NCBI RefSeq assembly: GCF_900105555.1
Contig: NZ_FNTZ01000001.1
Coordinates: 2,666,001-2,730,000, forward strand
DNA length: 64,000 nucleotides
From: Pseudomonas coleopterorum
Lineage (GTDB): Bacteria; Pseudomonadota; Gammaproteobacteria; Pseudomonadales; Pseudomonadaceae
Direction: 5' to 3'
Every line of letters starts with the position of its first letter. Position 1 is the first letter of the stretch. The translations under genes and the position numbers were made by a program. The notes beneath the pieces were generated by a model, which saw nothing but the letters and a program-made list of their open reading frames with translations, searched no databases and was not told the DNA's origin. Shown piece by piece: positions 37,712 through 45,734 of this stretch.

Positions 37712-39692
37712 TTCCCCTTCACGCCTGCGTCGCCAGCCCGCCTGGCTGGCCCTTGGACTGCTGCTGATCGCACTGGCGTTGAGCGTGCAGCAGGCCAGTT
37801 CACTGCTTGCACACGGGTCATGGGATCACGTATTCGGCTCGGTGATACCCGACGACTTCTCAGCCCTGCTGGTTCGGTATAGCTACCTGCCACGCCTGGT
37901 CGTCAGCCTCGTGGTCGGCGCCGCATTGGCGCTGGCCGGGGTGATCTTCCAGCAAGTGCTGCGCAATCCGATCGCCGAACCGACCACACTCGGGGTTGCC
38001 TCCGGCGCCCACCTGGCCCTGGCCGCCTGCGCGATCTATGCACCAAGCCTGCTCGACGGCGGCCAGGAAGGCGTCGCCCTCATCGGTGCCGGACTGGGCA
38101 TGCTGGCGGTGCTGGGCCTGGCCTGGAGCCGGCGCATGTCACCGGTGGCACTGATCCTGTCCGGGCTGATCGTCAACCTGTACTGCGCAACCCTGAGCAC
38201 CTTGCTGGTCTTGGCCAACCATGAGGTCTTGAACAACCTGTTCATCTGGCAATCGGGCTCGCTGAACCAGAACAGCTGGCAGGATGTGTATCACCTGGCG
38301 CCTCGTCTGGCGGCCGTGGCCGTGCTCGCCGCCCTGCTCGCTCGGCCGCTGGAAGTGCTTGGCCTCAACGATGCCACGGCCGGCAGCCTCGGCCTGTCGC
38401 CGGGACGCATGCGCCTGCTGGCCCTGAGCGTGGCCGTCGCCTTGAGCGCCAGCACCATCGCCAGCGTCGGCGTGATCGGCTTCCTTGGCTTGGCCGGTCC
38501 GGCCCTGGCCCGACTGGCCGGCGCCCGCACATTGCGTCAGCGTCTGATCTGGGCACCGGTGTTCGGCGCCTTGCTGCTGGTGCTTGCCGACCAGTTGGTC
38601 CAGGCCTCGGCGCGCGTGCTGGGCGCCGAAATGCCCACGGGCATCTTCACCGCCTTTCTCGGCGCGCCGCTGCTGCTGGTGCTGCTGAGTCGCCTGCATG
38701 AGACCCGCATCAATCCACCCGCCAACGCCGGTAACGTTCGTCTCCTTCCCCTCAAACGGACCCGTTGGGTACTGCTTGCGGTGCTGGTGGTGTCCGTCTA
38801 CGTCGCGCTGACCTGGGGGCGCGGAGCGGACGGCTGGTATTTCAGCAGCGGCGCGGCATTCGATGCGCTGCTGCCCTGGCGCGCGCCCAGGGTGGCCGCC
38901 GCGTTCGCCGCTGGCGTGCTGCTGGCCCTGGCCGGCACCCTGATGCAACGCATGACCGGCAACCCGATGGCCAGCCCGGAAATGCTCGGTGTCAGTTCCG
39001 GCGCGGCGTTGGGCGGCATTCTGGTGCTGGTCATCATCCCCGGCTTCAACCCCTGGGTGCTGCTGGCCGCGGCCATCGCTGGCGCCCTGATCGCGTTGCT
39101 GGCCATCGTCGCGCTGAGCTGGCGCAGCGCCTTCGCGCCGGACCGCATGCTGCTCACCGGCGTCGCACTGAGCACCCTGCTCAATGCGTTCGCCGCCTTG
39201 TTCATGATCAGCGGCGATTCCCGGGTGCTGCTCATGCTCAGTTGGATGACCGGCTCGACCTATCGCATCGACGCCGGCCAGGCGCTGGTCGTCAGTGCCC
39301 TGGCGGTGCTGTTCCTGCTGGTCACGCCGCTGTGCAACCGCTGGCTGGCGATCATGCCCCTGGGCGCCGAGCGCACGCGGGCGCTGGGGATATCCCTGGG
39401 CGGCAGCCGCCTGGTCCTGCTGTTGCTGACCGCCGTGATGACCGCAGCCGCCACGCTGGCCGTCGGCCCCTTGAGTTTCGTCGGCCTGATCGCGCCCCAC
39501 ATCGCACGGATGCTCGGCGCACGCCGGCCGATCGCGCAATTGCTGCTCTCGGCCATGCTCGGCGGCACGCTGCTGGTGCTGGCCGACTGGCTGGGCCGCA
39601 ACCTGGTGTTCCCGTGGCAGATCCCGGCCGGGATCTTCGCAACCTTCATCGGCGGGCCGTATTTCATATGGCTCCTGGTGCGCAAGCGCTGA
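37704..39692 (+). CDS. fused FecCD-type permease for ferric siderophore, FhuB-like
   Basis: 662 residues formed by two tandem FecCD permease halves, as in FhuB. Each half has the same landmarks: SLVVGAALALAGVIFQQVLRNP in the first, AAGVLLALAGTLMQRMTGNP in the second, and later IGFLGLAGPALARL and VGPLSFVGLIAPHIARML. About 18-20 membrane segments are expected. It forms the inner-membrane channel for the binding protein encoded just upstream. No FhuC-type ATPase gene follows, so the energy subunit must come from elsewhere in the genome. Confidence 0.95.
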   Translation: MPDSPSRLRRQPAWLALGLLLIALALSVQQASSLLAHGSWDHVFGSVIPDDFSALLVRYSYLPRLVVSLVVGAALALAGVIFQQVLRNPIAEPTTLGVASGAHLALAACAIYAPSLLDGGQEGVALIGAGLGMLAVLGLAWSRRMSPVALILSGLIVNLYCATLSTLLVLANHEVLNNLFIWQSGSLNQNSWQDVYHLAPRLAAVAVLAALLARPLEVLGLNDATAGSLGLSPGRMRLLALSVAVALSASTIASVGVIGFLGLAGPALARLAGARTLRQRLIWAPVFGALLLVLADQLVQASARVLGAEMPTGIFTAFLGAPLLLVLLSRLHETRINPPANAGNVRLLPLKRTRWVLLAVLVVSVYVALTWGRGADGWYFSSGAAFDALLPWRAPRVAAAFAAGVLLALAGTLMQRMTGNPMASPEMLGVSSGAALGGILVLVIIPGFNPWVLLAAAIAGALIALLAIVALSWRSAFAPDRMLLTGVALSTLLNAFAALFMISGDSRVLLMLSWMTGSTYRIDAGQALVVSALAVLFLLVTPLCNRWLAIMPLGAERTRALGISLGGSRLVLLLLTAVMTAAATLAVGPLSFVGLIAPHIARMLGARRPIAQLLLSAMLGGTLLVLADWLGRNLVFPWQIPAGIFATFIGGPYFIWLLVRKR

Positions 39693-39733
39693 ACGGAATC
39701 AGCAAGGAAGCAGGTAAAGATGGGAATCAACCT

Positions 39734-39757
39734 TAAATAATTATGATTCCCATTCGT
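39734..39757 (+). promoter_or_regulatory. PvdS-type promoter box of the acyltransferase gene, exact consensus
   Basis: TAAAT, exactly 16 bases, CGT, 103 bases before the acyltransferase ATG. The spacer ATTATGATTCCCAT is also rich in Fur-box-like GAT/ATT units, so the site may be both a PvdS promoter and a weak Fur operator. Confidence 0.7.
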
Positions 39758-39859
39758 TACAATTCTACCTAAGCTATGCCCTGGAACCACCCGACCGGTC
39801 AGTACCCGGTACGTTCCTGCGCGCTGGCACACGCGAGAAGCCACTCACGGAGAAGCACC

Positions 39860-40879
39860 ATGACCACGCCGAACTTCACCCTGCCCCTGGCCGACGGCCG
39901 CCACGTGATCGCCCAGGTGGCGGACGATGGCAACGGCAGTCTGGCAATCGAAGGGATCGAACCGGTGCACTTTTTCCGCCAGGACGGCCATGTGCGGCTG
40001 GAGAACCTGCCCGTGGCGTTCCCGGTCAGCGGCCTGCTCGCGCTGCTCGGTCAGGTCTTCTGCAATTCGTCCCGCGTCCCTGGGCTGGAAGTCAGCGCCC
40101 CGCTCGCCCTCGACCGCGCGCGCGACGCGGTGCGCGAAGGGGTCTTCGATACCCTCCTGAGCCACGACGGCCGCACCGCACGCCTGGCCTGTGCCCGCAG
40201 CAGCTTCTGGCAACACCCGCTGCCCTGGCTCACCACTCCATCGGCCGCCGGCATGCCGCTGCGCTACACGTTCAGCGGCGACAAGCGTCATCCGCAGCGC
40301 CCGCCGATCCCGCACGGCGAGGTCTACCGCCGTGAACTGCCGGGCCTGAAGACCACATTCACCCTGCGCACCGTCGACATCGGTCTGGACCTGGAACGCT
40401 TCAATCGCTGGATGAACCTGGAGCAGGTCGCGTTCTTCTGGGAGCAGACCGGCACCCCCGAAGAGCACGCCGAGTACCTGCAACAAATTCTCGATGACCC
40501 ACGGGTGCTGCCGCTGATCGGCAGCTACGACGGCGAGCCGTTCGCCTACTTCGAGATCTACTGGTGCAAGGAAGATCGCATCGCTCCCTATTACGACGTC
40601 CAGGACCACGACCGTGGCTGGCACGTGGTGGTCGGCGAGAGCAAGCACCAGAGCGCCGGCAAGCTCAAGGGCTGGTTCCGCTCGCTCATGCACTACATGT
40701 TCATTGACGAGCCGCGCACCCAGCGCATCCTCGGCGAACCGCGGATCGACCACACCCGGCAGATCGGCTTCCTCGAATCCCAGGGCTACGGCAGGCTCAA
40801 GACCATCACCCTGCCGCACAAGCAAGCCGCCCTGTTGCGCCTGGAGCGCGAGACGTTCTTCGACGAGTACTGCCCGTAA
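39860..40879 (+). CDS. N-hydroxyornithine acyltransferase, GNAT of the IucB/AlcB family
   Basis: 339 residues. The C-terminal half is a siderophore-type GNAT (YFEIYWCKEDRIAPYY, HVVVGESKHQ, GEPRIDHTRQIGFLESQGY, the last being the acyl-CoA-binding and C-terminal signature). The N-terminal 140 residues form the extra domain usual in IucB relatives. It should acylate N5-hydroxyornithine, most likely with acetyl-CoA, to give the hydroxamate before loading by the DGE-type module. No PvdF-type formyltransferase is present in the window. The start at 39860 follows GGAG; the frame is open further up to 39776 but has no ribosome site there. Confidence 0.88.
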   Translation: MTTPNFTLPLADGRHVIAQVADDGNGSLAIEGIEPVHFFRQDGHVRLENLPVAFPVSGLLALLGQVFCNSSRVPGLEVSAPLALDRARDAVREGVFDTLLSHDGRTARLACARSSFWQHPLPWLTTPSAAGMPLRYTFSGDKRHPQRPPIPHGEVYRRELPGLKTTFTLRTVDIGLDLERFNRWMNLEQVAFFWEQTGTPEEHAEYLQQILDDPRVLPLIGSYDGEPFAYFEIYWCKEDRIAPYYDVQDHDRGWHVVVGESKHQSAGKLKGWFRSLMHYMFIDEPRTQRILGEPRIDHTRQIGFLESQGYGRLKTITLPHKQAALLRLERETFFDEYCP

Positions 40880-40894
40880 CCGCCGCCAATGGGA

Positions 40895-40928
40895 CGCCCG
40901 CTGCTTGATGGGGATCATGCAGCGGGCG
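40895..40928. other. hairpin between the acyltransferase and receptor genes
   Basis: CGCCCGCTGC and GCAGCGGGCG are perfect 10-bp complements around a 14-base loop. There is no T-run. It lies 50 bases before the receptor start and could be a weak terminator, attenuator or RNA-stability element between acyltransferase and receptor expression. Confidence 0.5.
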
Positions 40929-40978
40929 ACATGACTTCAACTCACCAGAAAAACAACACTTCACACTCAGGAGCCGCC

Positions 40979-43150
40979 ATGCCCGCAAAAAAAGTCTTCG
41001 TCTACCATCCGCTGACACTGGCGCTGTTGCTCGGTGGCTTGCCACTGAGCACAGCCTACGCCGCCGACAGCGCCAGCACTGCCGCCTCGAGCGGCACCCT
41101 GGAACTGCAGGAAACCAATATCGACGCCCGGGTCCTCGAGAACCCGACTGGCCAGATCCAGGGTCCCGTGGCCACGCGCAGCACCAGCGCGAGCAAGACC
41201 GATTCGGCGATCAAGGACATTCCGCAGTCGATTTCGGTCGTCACCCGCGACGAGATGGACAACCGCAAGACCGACACCCTGGCCGAGGCCCTGAGCTACA
41301 CACCAGGTGTGATCGCCCAGCCCGGCGGGTTCAGCCGGGTCGCCGACGACTTCGTGATCCGCGGCTTCAACGTCGGCTCGGGCACGGGCGGCATTCTGCG
41401 CGATGGCATGAAACTGCAAGGCAGCGTGTATGACGGCGGCATCGAGCCCTACGGCCTGGAGCGCGTGGAAGTGGTCAAGGGCGCCTCTTCGGTGCTGTAC
41501 GGCCAACTCTCGCCGGGCGGTCTGATCAACACCATCACCAAACGCCCGACCGACATGCCGCTGCATGAAGTCAACGTCGAGTACGGCAGCCATGCGCGCA
41601 AACAGTACAGCTTCGACCTGGGCGGCCCGATCGACGACGCCGGGCAGTTCTCCTATCGTCTCACCGGCCTGTGGCGCGACAGCGACACCCAGACCACCGA
41701 CGCCGACGACGACCGCCGTTACATCGCCCCCGCCTTCACCTGGCGCCCGAATGACAGCACCTCGCTGACCCTCCTGGCCAACTACCAGGAAACCCGCACC
41801 GGCTTCGCACCGCCGCTGGATTTCGACCTGACCACCTCGTCCGGCACCCGCTACCCCAAGGTCGACCGCGACCTGTTCACCGGCGAGCGCGGCTTCGACC
41901 ACTACAACAACTATTCGACCAGCATCGGCTACCTGTTCGAACACGACTTCACTCCCGACCTGAAAATCCGCCACTCCCTCCGCCACTTCGAGGCGGACCT
42001 GAGCTGGGACTACATGCAGGTCGCCGATACCGGCAGCGCCGCCCTGCGCAACCGGGGCCAGTTGGCGCGCCGACCCAGCATCCGCCGCGAACGCTCCGAA
42101 GGCTGGACCAGCGACAACAACGTGCAATGGACCCTCAACAGCGGCCGCTGGCAGCACACCCTGCTGGCGGGCGTGGACTACTACCACAAGACCTACGACT
42201 CCCATCGCTTCGCCGGCGCCAACTCCATTTTCAACCCGGCCAATCCCGTGTACGGCGTGCCGACCAACGCCACATCCGCCAACACCGGCTCGGACCTGCA
42301 CAGCGCCCAGGCCGGCGTCTACCTGCAAGACCAGATCAAGTTCGACGACAGGTGGATTCTGCTATTGGGCGGTCGCCAGGACTGGGCCGAAAGCCGCACC
42401 TACAACTTCGCCAGCGGCGCCCGCACACCACGCGATGACAAGAAAGCCATCGGCCGTGTCGGCCTCGTCTACCAGGCGGACAACGGCCTGGCCCCGTACA
42501 TCAGCTGGAGCCAGTCGTTCTTGCCGGCGAACGTCTTCAACGCCAACGCCAACACCTCGTTCGATCCGACCGAGGGCGAGCAGTACGAGATCGGCGTGCG
42601 CTACACCCCGCCCGGTACCACGGCCCTGCTGAGCGCTGCGGTCTACGACCTCAAGCAGAAGAACTCGCTGAGCACCGACCTCACCGGCAATACCGTGCAG
42701 TTCGGCGAAACCCGCGCGCGGGGCGTGGAGCTTGAGGCCAAAGCGGACATCACCCCGAACCTCAGCGCCACCGCCTCGTACACCTACACCGATGCGAAGA
42801 TCACCGACGATGCCGTGTCCGCCCGCGTGGGCACGCGCATCGACGGCGTGCCTTATCACATGGCCAACCTGTGGGCCGACTACCGCTTGACCACCCTGGG
42901 CCTGCCTCAGGTCGTGGTCGGCGGCGGCGCCCGCTACATGGGCACCAGCCGTACGTCCAGCTCGGACGCCAACGAAAAGGTCTCCGCCTACACCCTGTTC
43001 GACGCGAAAGTCACCTATGAAGTCGACAAGAACTGGACCGTAGCCATGAAAGCGCAAAACGTCGCCAACGAGAAGTACCTGTTCTGCAACGTCTCATGCC
43101 GCTACGGCGACGAGCGAGCGCTGATCGGGTCGGTCAACTACCGCTGGTAA
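40979..43150 (+). CDS. TonB-dependent ferric-siderophore outer-membrane receptor
   Basis: 723 residues. Signal peptide to about residue 28 (ending STAYA-AD). The plug domain starts almost at once (IKDIPQSISVVTRDEMDNR, RGFNVGSG, GLERVEVVKGASSVLYGQLSPGG), then comes a 22-stranded barrel ending in the aromatic GSVNYRW. Near the C-terminus CNVSCRYGDER resembles hydroxamate-siderophore receptors. No N-terminal signalling (STN) domain is present, so it should not itself signal to a sigma/anti-sigma pair. The start at 40979 has AGGAG six bases before it. It likely imports the ferric form of the siderophore made by this locus. Confidence 0.94.
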   Translation: MPAKKVFVYHPLTLALLLGGLPLSTAYAADSASTAASSGTLELQETNIDARVLENPTGQIQGPVATRSTSASKTDSAIKDIPQSISVVTRDEMDNRKTDTLAEALSYTPGVIAQPGGFSRVADDFVIRGFNVGSGTGGILRDGMKLQGSVYDGGIEPYGLERVEVVKGASSVLYGQLSPGGLINTITKRPTDMPLHEVNVEYGSHARKQYSFDLGGPIDDAGQFSYRLTGLWRDSDTQTTDADDDRRYIAPAFTWRPNDSTSLTLLANYQETRTGFAPPLDFDLTTSSGTRYPKVDRDLFTGERGFDHYNNYSTSIGYLFEHDFTPDLKIRHSLRHFEADLSWDYMQVADTGSAALRNRGQLARRPSIRRERSEGWTSDNNVQWTLNSGRWQHTLLAGVDYYHKTYDSHRFAGANSIFNPANPVYGVPTNATSANTGSDLHSAQAGVYLQDQIKFDDRWILLLGGRQDWAESRTYNFASGARTPRDDKKAIGRVGLVYQADNGLAPYISWSQSFLPANVFNANANTSFDPTEGEQYEIGVRYTPPGTTALLSAAVYDLKQKNSLSTDLTGNTVQFGETRARGVELEAKADITPNLSATASYTYTDAKITDDAVSARVGTRIDGVPYHMANLWADYRLTTLGLPQVVVGGGARYMGTSRTSSSDANEKVSAYTLFDAKVTYEVDKNWTVAMKAQNVANEKYLFCNVSCRYGDERALIGSVNYRW

Positions 43151-43283
43151 CGGCTGACCAGGCTTACGGCGATCGGCCCCTCTGGCAAGTACCAGATTCA
43201 TCTGGACCCCAAGGGAGTTGATCGTCGCCAAGACCCGCTTCACCTCGGCCACCTCACATGCTCGGTGTCCCCAAAATGACAAC

Positions 43284-43319
43284 GGCGCGTGACCCTGCCA
43301 CGCGCCGCGCGGTCACGCG
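43284..43319. terminator. alternative hairpins between the convergent receptor and mbtH-like genes
   Basis: Two perfect inverted repeats share bases: GGCGCGTG/CACGCGCC with a 7-base loop (43284-43306), and CGCGTGACC/GGTCACGCG with a longer loop (43286-43319). They cannot form together. Position between two convergent genes suggests a bidirectional transcript end, although there is no T-run. The remaining bases 43151-43283 show nothing else. Confidence 0.5.
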
Positions 43320-43326
43320 TACTTCC

Positions 43327-43530
43327 TCAAGCCCCCATCGCTTCACGCAGGCTGGCCGGGCGCATGTCCGTCCAGTTGGCTTCGATCCAGGCCAGGCACT
43401 CGGCCTTGGACGCCGCTTCCCTCACCGTTGACCAACCTGCCGGCACGGCCTTGAAATCGGGCCAGATCGAGTACTGCTGCTCGTGATTCATCACTACCAG
43501 AAACATCGTGTCTTCGCGGTCGAACGCCAT
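43327..43530 (-). CDS. MbtH-like protein, NRPS adenylation chaperone
   Basis: 67 residues with the complete family signature: NHEQQYSIWP near 17, VPAGW near 30, and WTDMRPASL near 53. MbtH proteins bind adenylation domains and are needed for their folding or activity, so this should serve the NRPS proteins of the locus. AGGAGG precedes the ATG at 43530. It is transcribed alone, facing the receptor gene, from a PvdS-type box 62 bases upstream. Confidence 0.95.
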   Translation of the reverse strand: MAFDREDTMFLVVMNHEQQYSIWPDFKAVPAGWSTVREAASKAECLAWIEANWTDMRPASLREAMGA

Positions 43531-43591
43531 TGCCTTGCCTCCTGAAAATTACCCAACGTGCCTGCGCGTGGCACAGGCCTACCTCTCAGAG

Positions 43592-43615
43592 ACGTTCCAC
43601 ACCCACCCAAAATTA
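43592..43615 (-). promoter_or_regulatory. PvdS-type promoter box of the mbtH-like gene
   Basis: On the minus strand TAATT, 16 bases, CGT, the same variant as at the biosynthetic operon. The CGT is 62 bases before the ATG. Confidence 0.62.
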
Positions 43616-43685
43616 GCCTCCATTTGACGAGCGGGCTAATTCCTTCACGCAATCAAGAAAACCTATGAATAGAACAATTTCTCAT

Positions 43686-43714
43686 TTGACAATGAGAATC
43701 AACAACTCTACTTT
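43686..43714 (+). promoter_or_regulatory. sigma70 promoter with overlapping Fur-box-like sequence for the sigma gene
   Basis: TTGACA, 17 bases, TACTTT gives a good sigma70 promoter 55 bases before the sigma-factor ATG. GACAATGAGAATCA inside it matches the GATAATGATAATCAT Fur pattern at most positions. This is the expected arrangement for iron repression of a PvdS-type gene. Confidence 0.65.
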
Positions 43715-43768
43715 GAGCGCCGTCACATAAGGACATACTTTCTGTCACTGCCCGCCGCAGGTATCAAC

Positions 43769-44314
43769 ATGCAGGATTCACGTAGCACGGATAACTCACT
43801 CCACGACCTCCCCTCGCTGCTGCAGACACTCATTTCGCACCGCCAGGGCCTGATCAAAATCGCCGCGCAAATCACCGGATGCCGCAGCCACGCCGAAGAT
43901 GTCGTCCAGGATGCCTATCTGCGAGTGCGCAGAATGAAAGCCGGCATGCTGCCCTTCAACGCCCAGCTCAATTACATCTTCCGCATCGTGCGCAACCTGG
44001 CCATCGACCACTACCGCAAGCAGGCCACCGAACAGCGCTACTTCGTTCAGGACGACCAGACCCTCGACACAGTCCCCCAGATGTCCAACCCTGAGTCGAT
44101 CAACGTCGACCGTCAGACCCTGGGCAAGGTCGACCGCGCCCTGGCCCAACTGCCCAAGCGCGCCCGCTACGCCTTCCTGATGTATCGCGTGCACGGCAAA
44201 CCACAGAAAGACATCGCCACCGAGCTGGGCGTCTCGCCTACACTGGTCAACTTCATGATTCGCGATGCGTCGGTGCACTGCCGGAAGTTCGTGGGAGCCG
44301 GGGCGGGTTTCTAG
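43769..44314 (+). CDS. pvdS: iron-starvation ECF sigma factor, PvdS-like
   Basis: 181 residues. The protein follows PvdS closely over both sigma regions: KIAAQITGCRSHAEDVVQDAY in region 2, IVRNLAIDHYRKQ, then QLPKRARYAFLMYR and QKDIATELGVSPTLVNFMIRD in region 4. It should direct RNA polymerase to promoters with TAAAT-N16-CGT-type boxes, four of which are found in this locus. No FecR-type anti-sigma gene lies beside it. In fluorescent pseudomonads this factor drives pyoverdine genes; here it stands next to a different NRPS siderophore. Whether it is the sole PvdS of the strain cannot be seen. After the stop, 44315-44453 shows no feature. Confidence 0.9.
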   Translation: MQDSRSTDNSLHDLPSLLQTLISHRQGLIKIAAQITGCRSHAEDVVQDAYLRVRRMKAGMLPFNAQLNYIFRIVRNLAIDHYRKQATEQRYFVQDDQTLDTVPQMSNPESINVDRQTLGKVDRALAQLPKRARYAFLMYRVHGKPQKDIATELGVSPTLVNFMIRDASVHCRKFVGAGAGF

Positions 44315-44453
44315 GATTTGGAAGGTGTGATGGGCAGGTCATGTTCGTGGCGTTCGAACATCATTCGCAGGAAGCTTCAGAATCGCTTGGTAGATCGGGC
44401 TTTGTATCTGTGACCCACTGGTAACGAAGAACGCAGGTGTACGGCACAAATGC

Positions 44454-44735
44454 CTATTCGAACCGGGCGTTCATTTCTTCCAGGCTCAAGGTCACATCGC
44501 TGTCTATGCCAGGCAGGCGCTCGATGGCCAGGCGTTCAGAACGCAGATCTTCAAGCTCATCCTGCAGCACTTGATAAGCGTCGACGCTCAGCAGCACGGC
44601 GGCTGGCTCGTGATCATCGATGATGACCAGCTGCGAGACGGCGCCGCTGGTGACGGCTTCCAGGTGCACGCTGAAACACCCAGCCATCGCCGTAGCGGAG
44701 ACCGCGTGCCGAACTCGGGTTGATGAAGCACTCAT
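44454..44735 (-). CDS. Phd/YefM-type antitoxin, orphan
   Basis: 93 residues. The stretch SQLVIIDDHEPAAVLLSVDAYQ and the following coiled DELEDLRSERLAIERL have the Phd/YefM fold pattern: DNA-binding strand, then helix, then toxin-binding tail. No toxin-like gene (RelE, Doc or PIN) lies on either side. The N-terminal 30 residues are not typical of the family, so a later start is possible. Confidence 0.65.
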   Translation of the reverse strand: MSASSTRVRHAVSATAMAGCFSVHLEAVTSGAVSQLVIIDDHEPAAVLLSVDAYQVLQDELEDLRSERLAIERLPGIDSDVTLSLEEMNARFE

Positions 44736-44798
44736 GCGTCTTGCCCCTGTACCGATGATCCCGTTCCCTTTACCTGCAAAGTCAGTCGACAGACGTGT

Positions 44799-44981
44799 TC
44801 AGCTCGCCCGGCGCCTATTCATAAGCCCCGCAACAAGCAGAGCCACGCCAGGCACCAGCAGTCCTATGGACGTCCATCCAAAAGCCTCCTGACCCGAGGC
44901 ACCGATCGCGGCGAAGGCACAGCCGACTGCAATCAACGAGGCGCCGGCGAAGTAGAACGGGTTGTTGGCTTTCTTGGCCAT
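44799..44981 (-). CDS. small two-helix membrane protein, function unknown
   Basis: 60 residues, almost entirely two hydrophobic segments (about 8-30 and 37-54) with a positively charged end NRRRAS. A very strong ribosome site AGGAGG lies six bases before the ATG at 44981. I do not recognise a family. 44982-45185 contains no other gene. Confidence 0.65.
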   Translation of the reverse strand: MAKKANNPFYFAGASLIAVGCAFAAIGASGQEAFGWTSIGLLVPGVALLVAGLMNRRRAS

Positions 44982-45185
44982 AGTGGATCCTCCTGATTCT
45001 CGCGAGTGAAAGCTGTGTGCTTGCGGTCATCCATGACATCAGAATGAAGGTGGCGCCGAACGACGTCGAGTTGGCGACACGTGGAAAGACATCTGTTACA
45101 GGGCCGTGCCTTACGTGTGTCTATGTCCTTCATCCAGGCCAATGGCTATCAAAAGCTCCGTGATTAACCCTCTTTCAGCATGTAC

Positions 45186-45467
45186 TTACCGATTTGAGCT
45201 CGGAAAATAAAAACCAATCACTAGCGTTACCAAAGGCAGCGCGCCCACCTTTATCAGTTCAAATATCTCCGCCCACGCCTTATTGTCAGGATTGAACGCA
45301 TATCCCCCCATTACCAACAAAGAGACCACAAATAAACCGCCGAGTATCTGCTGAGCGAATTTGAGCCTATCGCCCTCTCCAAGCTTAACTGGCTTTTTGC
45401 CGTGATCATCTGACGCGAAAACATCCTCGATATTCCGGTCTCCCGAGTGCATATGCTCTTGCGTCAT
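45186..45467 (-). CDS. small membrane protein coupled to a ribbon-helix-helix protein, function unknown
   Basis: 93 residues: a polar N-terminus, then two hydrophobic segments (about 44-59 and 72-88). The ATG at 45467 shares a base with the stop of the ribbon-helix-helix gene upstream (TGATG), so the two are translationally coupled; the apparent start at 45470 is a TTG. I recognise no family. Confidence 0.65.
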   Translation of the reverse strand: MTQEHMHSGDRNIEDVFASDDHGKKPVKLGEGDRLKFAQQILGGLFVVSLLVMGGYAFNPDNKAWAEIFELIKVGALPLVTLVIGFYFPSSNR

Positions 45468-45688
45468 CAAACACCCACCACCCGACCAACGGCTTCAAGC
45501 GTGTGGTCATCTTTCTCGCGGACGATACCCAACGAGAATTTGCCGGGCTTGCTCTTCTCCTCGTCGGCGATGGCCAATAGCGCGAACGCTCGGCGCATGG
45601 CGTCAGCCTTGCTGATGCCGCGACGTGCGGCGATTTCGGTAAGGCGATCGTCAATCTCGGTGCTTAGGTCTAATGTCATGCGAGGCAT
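45467..45688 (-). CDS. ribbon-helix-helix (CopG/Arc-like) DNA-binding protein
   Basis: 73 residues. RMTLDLSTEIDDRLTEIAARRGISKADAMRRAFALL is a classic ribbon-helix-helix: one beta strand, two helices, with the turn at GISKADAM. It probably represses its own two-gene operon through the tandem repeats just upstream. GGGAG precedes the ATG at 45688. Such proteins are often antitoxins, but the second gene of the operon is a membrane protein, not a known toxin. Confidence 0.8.
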   Translation of the reverse strand: MPRMTLDLSTEIDDRLTEIAARRGISKADAMRRAFALLAIADEEKSKPGKFSLGIVREKDDHTLEAVGRVVGV

Positions 45689-45712
45689 GGCGACTCTCCC
45701 GTTGTGTCATGA

Positions 45713-45734
45713 AGTACTGCAATAGTACTGCAAA
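45713..45734. promoter_or_regulatory. tandem 11-bp operator repeats upstream of the ribbon-helix-helix gene
   Basis: AGTACTGCAA occurs twice with an 11-base period, each containing the palindrome AGTACT, about 25 bases before the ATG of the ribbon-helix-helix gene. Spacing by one DNA turn is what cooperative binding of such dimers requires. Confidence 0.6.

Noticed and set aside
38139..39539. 466-codon minus-strand frame inside the permease gene
   Set aside because: Low-complexity Gln/Gly/Asp-rich shadow of a hydrophobic membrane protein.
40967..42328. 453-codon minus-strand frame inside the receptor gene
   Set aside because: Shadow of the TonB-dependent receptor, whose plug and barrel motifs are complete on the plus strand.
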